DNA of 55,773 nucleotides, from the NCBI GenBank assembly GCA_947446155.1, contig CANFFZ010000001.1, positions 1 through 55,773 on the forward strand, read 5' to 3'. The translations under genes and the position numbers were made by a program. Every line of letters begins with the position of its first letter. Positions within the stretch are counted from its first letter, which is position 1. The notes beneath the pieces were generated by a model. The model ran no database searches and was not told where the DNA came from. It saw only the letters and a program-made list of their open reading frames with translations. This DNA comes from Chloroflexota bacterium (lineage in GTDB: Bacteria; Chloroflexota; Dehalococcoidia; UBA2979). This document shows positions 32,824-42,197 of this stretch, piece after piece.

Positions 32824-34668
32824 ATGCGAGCAGTACTGCGATCCTGGCGACCTCAAGGTTTGCGCGAGTTCTGGCGTACTTATGCGCTGGAGGCTGCCGG
32901 CCTTGCCACCGCACTCGGCATCGCTGCCGGGCTCCGGTTCGTCGCGCTGGGTGAGGCCGGCCTCGGCAACCTCTTCTACGCATCGACGGTGCGCTCGATG
33001 GGCCAGTCATGGGGCCACTTCTGGTACGCGGCGTACGACCCCGCCGCCACGCTCACGGTCGACAAGCCGCCACTTGCGCTGTGGTTTCAGGTGCTGGCCG
33101 TGCGCATCGGTGGCTTCGATGGCATCTCGCTGATCGGGCCGATGGCGGTCGCTGGCGTTTTCGCCGTCGGCCTGACCTGGGGGGCAATGAGGCGCACGGC
33201 AGGCCCGCTCGCGGCACTGGTGGCGGCACTGGCGCTGGGGGTGTTCCCCGAGTCAGTCGCGACTTCACGAGACTCGACGATGGACGCGATGCTCGCAGCC
33301 TTCCTCGCCGGCGCCGCGTGGTTATTGATCGTCGCGGTCGAGACGCCGAGGCCGCGCCTCCTGCTGGTGTGGGCGCTGGTGATAGGCTTGCTGTTTAACG
33401 TGAAGTTCTTCGAAGGCTTTTTGGTGATGCCGGCGGCTGTGCTGTACGTCGGCCTGCGCTGGCGGCGCGATGTCATCACGCGCTGGCGGCCGATCGCTGG
33501 TGCGGGCGCGGTACTGGTGCTGGTGAGCGTCGCGTGGGTCGCCTCCGTTGAACTGACACCCGCCGAACACCGACCGAGGATCATGAATGACCGCTCGAAC
33601 AGCGCGATCGGCCTCGTGTTGCGCTATAACGGCTTCGAGCGAGTCCTGCCCGGCGAGGTCACGATCTTCGCGCCGGTTCCGGGTGGGTCGGCGGATACGA
33701 ACGCGCAGATCCGCGCGTCGGCGCTCGCCTTTGGTGTGGGCGACGCCGGCCCTGGGCGCCTCGTCACCGGATCCAACGGGCCGCTGCTCGGTGCGACGGT
33801 GCTCCTCGCGCTGGCGGGTATCGCGCTGGTCGTGCGGGAGCCGAGGCGGTTCCTGGCGAGTCCAGCCCTGTTCTGGGCTGCTTGGGCCATCACCGGCATC
33901 GTGCTGTTCACCGTCTCCAATCGTGCCGCCGCGCAGTACACGGAGTCGTACGCGCCAGCCCTCGCTGCCCTCGTGGGGCTCGCCGCAGCCGAGGTGGTGC
34001 GACTGCGAGGTTGGCCCGGCGCCGTCGTGACCGTCGCGGTGGTGCTGGGTGTCGCGGTGTATGCGAGGTGGGCGGTCCGAGGCCACCCGCCGCTGATCCA
34101 CGCGACCACGATTGCCGTGGTGTTGGTTGTGTTCGCGGCTGCGCTCGTGCTGTTGGCATGGTCGCGTCGGCACGCCTCGCTGTACCGGGGGCTCGCGTTG
34201 GTTGCGGTGCTGGCGGTGCCGGCGGCGGCTTCGATCTGGATCGCGACAGAGACGCCGCACGGCGGACAGATCACACGCCCGAACCCGCTCGTCTACGCCG
34301 CGAAACGACCGCCGGCGCCCGGCGCTCGAGTCATCCCGATCGACAACGTGCTGACGGCGTTCCCAGATCAGGGGACGAAGTACCGCTTCGGCGTCGATGG
34401 CGTGAACAACGCCGGGGAGGCCGTGGCCTACGGCAACGTCTCCGTGCTTCCTGTCTGGAACGAGTACCAGCGGACTGGCATGTTGCCTCCAGAGGAACTC
34501 GATGAGTTGCTGGCAAGCGGACAGGTGCCTGGCCTCATCCTCGGTCTGGGGCGGCTGCGAGGCGGGTTGATCGGGCGCGATGTCATGGACGTGGTGATGA
34601 AGCGCTGCCGGCTCGATCCGCGGGCGCGTGTCGGCCAGGAGTGGTCGGTCTGGCGCTGTGTGCCCTAG
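32824..34668 (+). CDS. GT39-like membrane glycosyltransferase (ArnT/PMT superfamily)
   Basis: 614 residues with about twelve helices. The first extracytoplasmic loop has the family signature SWGHFWYAAYDPAATLTVDKPPLALWFQ (D80-KPP), and SRDSTMDAMLAAFLAGAAW is the second conserved motif. It transfers a sugar from a polyprenyl-phosphate donor to lipid or protein on the outer face. The start is set by GGAGG 7 bases upstream. The soluble C-terminal ~120 residues (KYRFGVDGVNNAGEAVAYGNVSVLPVWNEY) match the ArnT-like group of Gram-positive and chloroflexotal bacteria. Confidence 0.88.
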   Translation: MRAVLRSWRPQGLREFWRTYALEAAGLATALGIAAGLRFVALGEAGLGNLFYASTVRSMGQSWGHFWYAAYDPAATLTVDKPPLALWFQVLAVRIGGFDGISLIGPMAVAGVFAVGLTWGAMRRTAGPLAALVAALALGVFPESVATSRDSTMDAMLAAFLAGAAWLLIVAVETPRPRLLLVWALVIGLLFNVKFFEGFLVMPAAVLYVGLRWRRDVITRWRPIAGAGAVLVLVSVAWVASVELTPAEHRPRIMNDRSNSAIGLVLRYNGFERVLPGEVTIFAPVPGGSADTNAQIRASALAFGVGDAGPGRLVTGSNGPLLGATVLLALAGIALVVREPRRFLASPALFWAAWAITGIVLFTVSNRAAAQYTESYAPALAALVGLAAAEVVRLRGWPGAVVTVAVVLGVAVYARWAVRGHPPLIHATTIAVVLVVFAAALVLLAWSRRHASLYRGLALVAVLAVPAAASIWIATETPHGGQITRPNPLVYAAKRPPAPGARVIPIDNVLTAFPDQGTKYRFGVDGVNNAGEAVAYGNVSVLPVWNEYQRTGMLPPEELDELLASGQVPGLILGLGRLRGGLIGRDVMDVVMKRCRLDPRARVGQEWSVWRCVP

Positions 34669-34678
34669 CGCTTGGGCG

Positions 34679-35545
34679 CTACCTCGACTTCAGGAAGTCG
34701 AGGATCCCCCAGGCGAGGCCTTGCGCGATGGTGTCCCGCGCTCGATCGTCCTTGAGCAGGGCGACGTCATCGGTATTCGAGATGAAGAGTAGTTCCACGA
34801 GTACGCCCGGCATCAGCGCGGGCACCTTCGCCTGAGCGCTCCCGCCGAGGGTGGTCTGGCCACCCGGTGAGAGCACGAAGAGGCCGACACAGCGTCCAGC
34901 CCCACCTCGCCAGCACGAGGAGTCGATGATGCCGCGGTCGTGGATGCCGTATCCGGCGCGGTCCGTGCTCTCAATCATGCGGTCCTGCACCGTGCGCGCG
35001 AGACGCTTGTTCTCGCCAGCAAACTCGCGGCGGCTCTCCCAGTAGACCTCGATGCCACGCGCGCTGGAGTCGGCCGATCCGTTGGAGTGGATCGAGACGA
35101 ACACGTCTGAGTTGGCCGCGTTCGCCAGCCTGACCCGTTCGGCGAGCGAAGCCCGCGAACCATCCCGGCCGGTGCCGCCGCCACCCGGTGGGTAGTTCGT
35201 GTCGCGTCGGGTGACGACGACCTCGACGCCTTGCTGCTGGAGGTAGCGCTCGACGCGGAGCGCGAAGTCAACGTTCGAATCCTTCTCCACGACGCCGTAG
35301 GCGGCCGCACCAGACTCGTCGCCACCGTGCCCGGGGTCGAGGGTGACGATGTACTTGCCATCGAGCGCTGCGGTGGCGGACATCGGCGTGGCGAGTGGCT
35401 TCGCGTCGACCGTTTCCGGTGCGGCGTTGACCTCGACAGCGGGTGTCGATGTCGTGGCCGCCGCGGGCGCACGGACATCAGCGCCGCACGCCGCGAGCGA
35501 GAGTGCGAGCGCACTGGTGATCGCTGCGATCAGTCGAATCCGCAT
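34679..35545 (-). CDS. N-acetylmuramoyl-L-alanine amidase lipoprotein (Amidase_3)
   Basis: 288 residues. N-terminal lipoprotein signal with lipobox LAAC (Cys20), a short Thr/Pro/Ala linker, then Amidase_3. IVTLDPGHGGDESGA carries the first zinc His, FALRVERYL the Glu, VFVSIHSNGSADS the second His, and VLVELLFISNTDD the catalytic Glu. It cleaves the amide bond between MurNAc and the stem peptide. The start has GGAG 7 bases upstream. A cell-wall amidase argues for peptidoglycan in this organism, which some Dehalococcoidia lack. It converges on the glycosyltransferase. Confidence 0.92.
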   Translation of the reverse strand: MRIRLIAAITSALALSLAACGADVRAPAAATTSTPAVEVNAAPETVDAKPLATPMSATAALDGKYIVTLDPGHGGDESGAAAYGVVEKDSNVDFALRVERYLQQQGVEVVVTRRDTNYPPGGGGTGRDGSRASLAERVRLANAANSDVFVSIHSNGSADSSARGIEVYWESRREFAGENKRLARTVQDRMIESTDRAGYGIHDRGIIDSSCWRGGAGRCVGLFVLSPGGQTTLGGSAQAKVPALMPGVLVELLFISNTDDVALLKDDRARDTIAQGLAWGILDFLKSR

Positions 35546-35724
35546 CGATGGGCTCCGGTCACCTCGGTGGGAGGTTGCATCGATGGTACCGGAATCGAAG
35601 ATCAGGGGCTGCTGGGTGGGTGACCTCGGCGGGTGGTAGCAGTCGAGCGTCTCGAGGCGAGCGATGCGGCTCGCGGAGCTCAAAGAATCACCGAGCCACC
35701 TCACTCTGGCCCACTGCGCCGCAC

Positions 35725-35730
35725 TACACT
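35725..35730 (+). promoter_or_regulatory. possible -10 element (TACACT)
   Basis: TACACT is 44 bases before the CoA-transferase start, in a 229-base gap that otherwise shows only the repeated word GACCTCGGYGGG. No convincing -35. Confidence 0.25.
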
Positions 35731-35774
35731 GCGCGAGCTTCGACCACCGGTCGGGCGGTGTTGAGGAGGGTGCT

Positions 35775-38063
35775 ATGGCTGGTGCGCTGGCTGGCGTTCG
35801 GGTGATCGACTTCGGGCAGTACATCGCGGGGCCCCTCGCGGCACAGTTGCTGGGTGACCAGGGCGCCGAGGTGATCCGCATCGACCCGCCGGGCGGCCCG
35901 CTCTGGGACACCCCTGCCAACGCCACGTGGAACCGCGGCAAGCGCTCGATCGTGCTCGACCTCAAGGCCGATGCCGGACTGGGCGCTGCGCGTGCGCTGA
36001 TCGCCAGCGCGGATGTCGTCGTGGAGAACTTCCGGCCGGGCGTGATGGACCGCCTGGGCCTCGGCGCGGTCGCGATGACCGAGGCGAACCCTCGGCTGAT
36101 CTATTGCTCGCTGCCTGGCTTCGCTTCGGACGACCCTCGCGTCGGGATGCCGGCCTGGGAGGGCATCGTCGCCGCCGCCGCCGGGATGTACCGCGCCGCT
36201 CGCGGTGGGACACCCACGAACGGCCGTCCGATCTATAGCGCGATCCCGCTGCCATCTTCGTACGCCGCGATCCAGACGGCGGTCGCTGTCGCGATGGCCC
36301 TCGGCGTGCGGGAGCGCGACGGCGTCGGGCAGATCGTGCAGGTGCCGCTCTTCGACGCGATGTTCGGCGCGATCGGCTACGACGGCCTGCGTGTCCACAC
36401 CGGCGACCTGCCGCCGATGGGTGCCGGGGTCTCGCTGACGACACAGTTCGAGTGCTCAGACGGCCGTTGGATCATGTTCCACACGGGGAACGGCAAAACC
36501 CAGGAAGTCCTTGATGCCGCGGGCGTCGGGAACTGGGTGAAGGACGGCCTGCTCGACCGTGAGCGGCTGGCGAAGAACCCCGAACTCGCGCGCGAGATGA
36601 TCGAGAAAGCGCGCGTGCTGTTCAAGACGCGTCCGGCCGCCGAGTGGGAAGCGCTCGTCAACGCCGCCGGTGGCGAGTGCGCCGTCTGCCGCCCGAGCGC
36701 CGAGTGGCTCACCCACGAGCACGCGCTCGGTTCCGGCACGATCGTCGAGGTGGACGACCCGATCCTCGGCAAGATGCGCGTCCCGGGCGTATCCGCCCGC
36801 CTCACGCTGACACCGGGTGCTGTCGGTGCGCCGCGCCGCCCGCTCGACGCCGACCACGCTGAGGTGATGGCACTCGCGATGGCAGCCCGTGGGGCAGCGC
36901 CGACCGCGGCCGCGCCCGAAGGGCTGCTGCGCAGCGCCATCGATGGTGTGCGCGTCCTCGACCTCTGCATCGTACTGGCGGGCCCGACGTGTGGGCGCAC
37001 GCTGGGTGAGTACGGTGCCGACGTCATCAAGATCGAGGCGCCCATGCGGCCTCCGGGCTTCGCGTTCCACGGCGACGTCAACCGAGGCAAGCGCTCGATC
37101 GTGCTCGACCTGAAGACGCCGGAGGGCCAGGAGGTCTTCTGGAAGTTGGTCGAAACCGCTGACGTCGTCGTGCAGAACTTCCGCAAGGACGTCGCCCAGA
37201 AGTTGGGGATCTCCTACGAGCAGGTGAAGGCGAAGAAACCGGACATCGTCTACGCCTCGCTCAACACCTACGGGCACGTCGGTCCCTACGCCGGACGCGC
37301 GGGCCACGAGCAGATCGCCCAGGCGGCGACCGGCATGCAGGAGCGCTTCGGTGGCACGGGCCAGCCGCAACTGCAGAAGTACGCCGTGAACGACTACGGT
37401 ACGGGCTTCCTCGGTGCGTACTCCGTCGCGCTCGCGATGTTGCACCGGCGGAAGACGGGCGAGGGCCAGCATGTCGATGTCGCACTCGCCTACACCGCGA
37501 CGCTTCTGCAGGGCGCTTACATGCAGGACTTCGCCGGCAAGACGTGGGACGAGGCGCGCGGCCAGGACTCCGTCGGCAGCGGCCCGCTCAACCGCGCCTA
37601 CGAGGCCATCGACATCTGGCTCTTCCTCGCCGCACCGACTGTCGCCGCCCTCGCCAGCGTCGATGGCCTCGGCAGTATCGAGTCGCTCTCCGGTGCCGCG
37701 CTGGAGGCGGAACTGGAGCGGCGCATCAAGATGGCGCCGCTTGCGACGTGGCAGAAGCGCGTGGCCGGCATCGATGGCGTCGCGGTGCATCGAGTGGTGC
37801 AGGGGACGCGCGAGCTGATGGACCACCCGTGGGTGCGCGAGCACGGCCTGGCGGTCGCGCGCGAGCACGACGACATGGGCATGGTCACGACCATCGGTCC
37901 TGCGGCGCGCCTGTCGAGGACGCCGCTTCGCGCTGGTGTCCCCGCACCCGCCCTCGGCCGGCAGACCCGCGAAATCCTCGCGGACGTGGGCCTCGGCGAG
38001 CGCGCGGACGTGCTGATCGCCTCGGACGGCGTCCGAGACTCGATGGGGATCGCGATGCGGTAG
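35775..38063 (+). CDS. tandem CaiB/BaiF CoA-transferase (two fused domains)
   Basis: 762 residues made of two full class III CoA-transferase domains (about 1-370 and 385-762). Each begins with VRVIDFGQYIAGPLAAQLLGDQGAEVIRID or VRVLDLCIVLAGPTCGRTLGEYGADVIKIE, followed by NRGKRSIVLDLK. In domain 2 the catalytic Asp is present (D540 in VNDYGTG). In domain 1 the aligned residue is Ser (S161 in PLPSSYAA), so only one half looks catalytic. The start has GAGGAGGG. It moves CoA between carboxylic acids; the enoyl-CoA hydratase follows 64 bases downstream. Confidence 0.92.
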   Translation: MAGALAGVRVIDFGQYIAGPLAAQLLGDQGAEVIRIDPPGGPLWDTPANATWNRGKRSIVLDLKADAGLGAARALIASADVVVENFRPGVMDRLGLGAVAMTEANPRLIYCSLPGFASDDPRVGMPAWEGIVAAAAGMYRAARGGTPTNGRPIYSAIPLPSSYAAIQTAVAVAMALGVRERDGVGQIVQVPLFDAMFGAIGYDGLRVHTGDLPPMGAGVSLTTQFECSDGRWIMFHTGNGKTQEVLDAAGVGNWVKDGLLDRERLAKNPELAREMIEKARVLFKTRPAAEWEALVNAAGGECAVCRPSAEWLTHEHALGSGTIVEVDDPILGKMRVPGVSARLTLTPGAVGAPRRPLDADHAEVMALAMAARGAAPTAAAPEGLLRSAIDGVRVLDLCIVLAGPTCGRTLGEYGADVIKIEAPMRPPGFAFHGDVNRGKRSIVLDLKTPEGQEVFWKLVETADVVVQNFRKDVAQKLGISYEQVKAKKPDIVYASLNTYGHVGPYAGRAGHEQIAQAATGMQERFGGTGQPQLQKYAVNDYGTGFLGAYSVALAMLHRRKTGEGQHVDVALAYTATLLQGAYMQDFAGKTWDEARGQDSVGSGPLNRAYEAIDIWLFLAAPTVAALASVDGLGSIESLSGAALEAELERRIKMAPLATWQKRVAGIDGVAVHRVVQGTRELMDHPWVREHGLAVAREHDDMGMVTTIGPAARLSRTPLRAGVPAPALGRQTREILADVGLGERADVLIASDGVRDSMGIAMR

Positions 38064-38075
38064 CGAGCGTGCTGC

Positions 38076-38081
38076 TATCCT
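38076..38081 (+). promoter_or_regulatory. possible -10 element (TATCCT)
   Basis: TATCCT lies 46 bases before the enoyl-CoA hydratase ATG, within the gap after the CoA-transferase. It could give the hydratase its own promoter. Confidence 0.25.
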
Positions 38082-38127
38082 CCGGCGGCTCAGTGCGGTC
38101 CATAGCGGACGTCGAGAGGGGTGCGCC

Positions 38128-38925
38128 ATGGGTGACATCGAGGGATTGGTCCAGACACGCGACGGTGGGGTCGTCACGCTGCGGCTCAACCGGCCAGAGC
38201 GGCTGAACGCGATCACCTGGGACATGGTGACCGGCATCACTGATGCTGTGTTCGAGGCCGGCCGCGACCCGGACGCGCGGGTCATCGTCATCACCGGTAC
38301 CGGGCGCGCGTTCTCCTCGGGCGACGACATCGTCAGCGGCATGGGCACGATGCCGGACGGCTACGAGCGCAATGGCCTGCACGCCGAGCGAGGGCCGCAC
38401 TTCGACCTCGTGAAGACCCTCCTCAGCACGCCGAAGCCGATTGTCGCCGCACTCAACGGCCTGACGCACGGCGCGGGCTGGGTGACGGCGCTGTCGAGCG
38501 ACTTCCGCGTCGCGCGCTCCGACATCGTGATCGGCGACATCCGAGCCGGCAAGGCGATCTTCGCCAATCAGGGTGTGGGACTGCTGCTCCCCGCACTCAT
38601 CGGCAAGTCGCGCGCGATGGACTTGCTGATGACTGGTCGGGTGATCACGGCCGTGGAGGCGGAGCGCTACGGCATCATTAACCGCCTGTGGGAACCCGAG
38701 ACCTTCGACGCGGACCTCGCCGCATTCGTCGGGGAACTCGCCGAGGGCCCGACGAAGAACTACGCCGCCTGGAAGGCGAGTGTGAACCGCGCCGTGCTCC
38801 AGGACTTTGAGGAGTACAACGACCACGAGCGCTGGCTCAACCTGCTGCTCACAGACTCCGTCGACCGCACTGAAGGCGTGCAGGCGTTCCGCGAAAAGCG
38901 CCCGCCGAAGTTCACCGGGCGGTAG
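38128..38925 (+). CDS. enoyl-CoA hydratase/isomerase family protein
   Basis: 265 residues of crotonase fold. LRLNRPERLNAITWDM and ITGTGRAFSSGDDI give the first oxyanion loop. KPIVAALNGLTHGAGWVTALSSDFRVARSD gives the second, with H-G-A-G in place of the more usual GGG. LLMTGRVITAVEAERYGIINRLWE follows. The region where hydratases carry the second catalytic Glu reads AIFANQGVGLLLP, without a Glu, so the reaction may differ from hydration. Probably co-transcribed with the CoA-transferase. Confidence 0.88.
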   Translation: MGDIEGLVQTRDGGVVTLRLNRPERLNAITWDMVTGITDAVFEAGRDPDARVIVITGTGRAFSSGDDIVSGMGTMPDGYERNGLHAERGPHFDLVKTLLSTPKPIVAALNGLTHGAGWVTALSSDFRVARSDIVIGDIRAGKAIFANQGVGLLLPALIGKSRAMDLLMTGRVITAVEAERYGIINRLWEPETFDADLAAFVGELAEGPTKNYAAWKASVNRAVLQDFEEYNDHERWLNLLLTDSVDRTEGVQAFREKRPPKFTGR

Positions 38926-39064
38926 TCCTCGCGCGACTGATCCGAAGTTGATACGGCGCAATTCGCTGGGTTGATTCGACTCTTACGGCGTGCGAGAGAA
39001 CCTCTCGATGCGGCACTTCTCGCCGCGTATGCCGCGCGACGCGGCTCGAGAGGACACAGCCCCC

Positions 39065-39571
39065 ATGGCACGAGCATCCAAGGAGATCGTCGTCGAGGCG
39101 CCGCTTCGATCGGTCTACAACCAGTGGACCCAGTTCGAAGAGTTCCCGCGCTTCATGGACGGCGTCAGCGAAGTGAAGCAACTCGACGACCGCCGCCTCG
39201 CGTGACGCGCCAGCATCGGCGGGCACGAGGTGGAGTGGGAAGCCGAGATCCAGGAGCAGGTGCCGGACGAGAAGATCATCTGGCGCTCCATCTCAGGCGA
39301 GGCCAATGCGGGCCTCGTCTCCTTCCGCCCGGCCGGTGACGGCCGCACCGAGGTCCACCTCGAGATGTCGTACGAGCCGCAGGGTCTGGCCGAGGAGGTC
39401 GGCTCTGCACTCGGACTCGTCGAGGGCAAGGTGGAGGGCGACCTCAAGCGCTTCAAGGACTTCATCGAGGAGCGCGGTGGTCACGAGACCGGTGGCTGGC
39501 GCGGTGAGATCGCCAACGGCAACGTCTCGGGCGGCCACACCGGCGATGTGGGTCAGACCCGCGAGCGCTAG
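39065..39571 (+). pseudogene. SRPBCC (polyketide cyclase-like) gene with in-frame TGA
   Basis: One continuous frame of 168 residues interrupted only by TGA at 39203-39205 (codon 47). Before it: EIVVEAPLRSVYNQWTQFEEFPRFMDGVSEVKQLDDRRLA. After it: RASIGGHEVEWEAEIQEQVPDEKIIWRSISG and EGDLKRFKDFIEERGGHETGGWRGE. This is the SRPBCC protein that normally has RLHW-R/V-A at this spot, so the stop replaces a conserved Trp (TGG to TGA). The remainder is undamaged. It is a recent nonsense mutation, a sequence error, or readthrough (the stop context is TGAC). Confidence 0.8.
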
Positions 39572-39592
39572 CCTCGACTCCATTCGGCAAGC

Positions 39593-39622
39593 AAGGCGCG
39601 CATCCGCAAGAGTGCGCGCCTT
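39593..39622 (+). terminator. terminator after the SRPBCC gene
   Basis: AAGGCGCGCA (39593-39602) and TGCGCGCCTT (39613-39622) form a 10-bp stem with a 10-base loop, 21 bases after the stop. A short T tract (CCTTTGG) follows. A convincing intrinsic terminator for this genome. Confidence 0.7.
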
Positions 39623-39670
39623 TGGTGTCGCTGCGATAGCGGAGGGCAACTTATCGCGCGCGCGTGCCGG

Positions 39671-40189
39671 TCACCAGGTCTGAAAGACGGCCCGCCATCC
39701 CTCAGTCAGTCGAAGCGGGGGCAAGCGACGTTCCGTCTCGACGACTTCGAGCAGCGATCGGGTGACGCTCAGTGCCTCGATCACGATGGCGCCGGCATCT
39801 GGGATGGAGGCACGACCCACCCCGTGCCCAGCGCCGGGAGTCCGGTTCCTGCTCACATAGAGGGTGGTCATCCGCACTCCGAGTTCCTCGGTGATTCGAT
39901 CGGCTGTCCGAAGCGCGTGCACAGCGTGATCAAATTTCTTCGATCGGTCACCTGAGATAGCGCCTGCGATCTCCTCGATGATCGAAACGGCGCTGTGGAT
40001 CGCAGCCGCCGACTCCCAGGGAAACCAACCGCGATGTGACTCGGTGTGTAGCCGAGTCAGCCGTGCGCCCACGTGGCGGAACCCGGCTCTGTCGAGGCGT
40101 CGTGCAATGCGTCCCGGGCGTCCAAGGCCGAACTGAATGTGGTCAGTTGCTCGGTTCATGTTCGTTACAAAGATGATTTTGATGATCAC
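39671..40189 (-). CDS. hypothetical protein, atypical composition
   Basis: 172 residues with no motif I recognise. It is helix-rich and polar (IHSAVSIIEEIAGAISGDRSKKFDHAVHALRTADRITEELGVRMTTLYVSR), with an AT-richer N-terminal coding stretch (MIIKIIFVTNMNRATDHIQ). A second Met (MNRATDH) is a possible start. Codon use is less biased than its neighbours. It lies 55 bases downstream of the nuclease gene on the same strand and may be co-transcribed with it. It could be recently acquired. Confidence 0.5.
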   Translation of the reverse strand: MIIKIIFVTNMNRATDHIQFGLGRPGRIARRLDRAGFRHVGARLTRLHTESHRGWFPWESAAAIHSAVSIIEEIAGAISGDRSKKFDHAVHALRTADRITEELGVRMTTLYVSRNRTPGAGHGVGRASIPDAGAIVIEALSVTRSLLEVVETERRLPPLRLTEGWRAVFQTW

Positions 40190-40244
40190 AAACCAAACCT
40201 GCGCCCATGGCAGACCGCGCTACCATCGCGCAAGCCCGCGCATT

Positions 40245-42083
40245 TTACTTCAACTCCCTGACCGCGCAGACCACTTCCCACATCGACTTACAGTCGACCT
40301 CGTTGTAGTCGACGATCTGTTGCATCAGGTCGAGCGACATCACCGGGACGCTGGCGCGGAGTGCCTCGTCGTAACACCACCAGCCGCCCATCATCGCGCC
40401 GAGGCCGTCCGTGGGACCGTCGCCCCAGAGGGTCTGGAGCATGCCGTGGCTGTGCAGGGCGCGGGCGACCACTTTCAGGCCAAAGCCCATCGCGCCGCGG
40501 ATGACCACCGGCTCTTTGCGTACGACCTGCGTGAGGAAGTCGAACCAGTTCGGTGACGGCCAGCCTTTCTCCGGGTGGCGTGCCTTCGCGGAGTTGAACG
40601 CCGTCTCGAATGTCACCTTCTCGGCGTGTGACCAGTGCGTGACACGTGGGGCCTCGAAGGTGGGCGCGAGACGCTGGCGGACGGTCGCCATGTGTTCGAG
40701 CCAGGCGTCGATTATGCGCGCCTCGGCCTCCTCAGTTTCGGCGTCAGCGACGAAGCAGCGGAACTGCCACTCGCCGTCCTCGATGTGGCCGCTGCCGATC
40801 ATGAAGATGAGGGTCTGGCCGCCGCGCTCAGGGAACGTGTGGAAGTGGTCGCGCAGGTCGCCGAAGGTCTCGAAGTCGGCGAAGAACTCAAGGGGCGGGA
40901 GGGAGCGCCATGCGGCAGGATCTGTCCCGTGGCCTCGATGCACGGGAGGGCCATCGGTCGTGCGGTTGATGTCCAGCAGGGCGGAGAACGGCCCGTAGTA
41001 CGTGCTCTGCGGCTTGATGCTGACGTGCTCGGGCGTGAGGAGCGGGTCCGTCCAACGCGTGATGCCCGTGCCGTGCGCGTCGTTGCGCTTCTCGACGCCG
41101 ACCTGCCAGAGCAGTGTCAGTTCTTCGATCTCGTGCGCGATCTGGCGTTTCGCGGCATGCCACGGGCCGTCCTGGGCGTTCCCGGCGTCCGGGTACAACT
41201 CGCGCGTGGAGGGCACCGGCGTTGCCTGCCACGAAGCACCCTCGGTACGTAGGTGGCGCACCCAATGGAGCGCGCCCGCAGCCGTCGAGGCGGTTGAGCG
41301 ACTTTGGGCGGTCTCGCCCGACTGTGGGAGGGATGCGGCGATATCGAGGGCGCTGTCGCCTCGATAGTCGACGCCCTTCTGGGTCCGCTCCCACGACCGG
41401 CCGATGAGGTGAGTGGCGGGTGGCTCGTAACCCTGGATGCGGCCGAGCGCCCGGTTGTAGAGGAACAGTTGCGTCTTGTAGGCGGGCATCGATCCGCCGT
41501 TGGTGAGATCAGTGCCGGCGGCGTTGAGGTGCAGCGTGGAGAACTTCACGTCTACCACCCGGTAGTGCCATTTGCCACCGAGGTCGGGTGCGGCGACCGC
41601 GATCGCCTTCGCGTCGAGCGTGCCGGGGAAGAGTCGTTCGAGGATATCGGCGCGGACGAGGAGGTCGGGCGCACCGAAGGCGCCGTGCTCGGCGTCCCAC
41701 AGGACGCCCTGATAGAAGACGGGGATGCCCTCGCGCATCGCAGCGAGAGTGCGCTCGGCGGCATCGAGGCTACGTGTCTGGAGGTGGTCGTTGATGATGG
41801 TGCGCACGTCGGTCTCGCGCCGGAGGTGGGCGATGACGCGGGCCTCGAACTCGCGGCCCTGCGCGAAGAGGAACTCACGGAAGTCGGTACGCAGGTCATA
41901 GCCCGGCAGCGCATCGTCGCGGACGTATCCCTGCGCTTCGCCGTACATCTCCAGCCAGTCGAGGATGGGGTCGCCCAGGGCGTAGTTCCGCGTCGATGAC
42001 GCGCTGACCCACTCGTCCCAACCCTCGATGGTGGGGTCGCGAAGCGTGCCGTCGTCCCGGTGTGTGAGTGCCTCGATGCCCAA
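40245..42083 (-). CDS. RecB-like PD-(D/E)XK nuclease fused to DEDD exonuclease domain (TM0106-like)
   Basis: About 612 residues. The N-terminal half has a RecB-family nuclease core: E78/E80 in FAQGREFEARVIAHL, D140 in GAPDLLVRAD, then D178-x-K180 in YRVVDVKFSTLH. The C-terminal half is a YprB/RNase H-like DEDD domain with D403-x-E405 (EFFADFETFGD) and Y593-N-x-x-D597 (DYNEVDCKSM). This is the layout of the poorly understood TM0106 family of predicted nucleases. There is no helicase domain and no Cys cluster. The start is uncertain: TTG at 42083 is the furthest in-frame start, and an ATG at 42093 is out of frame. Confidence 0.82.
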   Translation of the reverse strand: MGIEALTHRDDGTLRDPTIEGWDEWVSASSTRNYALGDPILDWLEMYGEAQGYVRDDALPGYDLRTDFREFLFAQGREFEARVIAHLRRETDVRTIINDHLQTRSLDAAERTLAAMREGIPVFYQGVLWDAEHGAFGAPDLLVRADILERLFPGTLDAKAIAVAAPDLGGKWHYRVVDVKFSTLHLNAAGTDLTNGGSMPAYKTQLFLYNRALGRIQGYEPPATHLIGRSWERTQKGVDYRGDSALDIAASLPQSGETAQSRSTASTAAGALHWVRHLRTEGASWQATPVPSTRELYPDAGNAQDGPWHAAKRQIAHEIEELTLLWQVGVEKRNDAHGTGITRWTDPLLTPEHVSIKPQSTYYGPFSALLDINRTTDGPPVHRGHGTDPAAWRSLPPLEFFADFETFGDLRDHFHTFPERGGQTLIFMIGSGHIEDGEWQFRCFVADAETEEAEARIIDAWLEHMATVRQRLAPTFEAPRVTHWSHAEKVTFETAFNSAKARHPEKGWPSPNWFDFLTQVVRKEPVVIRGAMGFGLKVVARALHSHGMLQTLWGDGPTDGLGAMMGGWWCYDEALRASVPVMSLDLMQQIVDYNEVDCKSMWEVVCAVRELK

Positions 42084-42197
42084 CCGCCGCCATCTTCCGC
42101 GTGAGGATTGATGGTAACGGTGAGGATTCCGCAGGGTGTGCCAGCCGAGGCGCGACCGTACCCTCGATGGTGGATCGTCAGGTTGCGAGGAGCGCCT

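Noticed and set aside
42084..42197. Manganese riboswitch before the GDT1-family gene
   Set aside because: The gap lacks the conserved yybP-ykoY loop sequences and is too short for the full fold.
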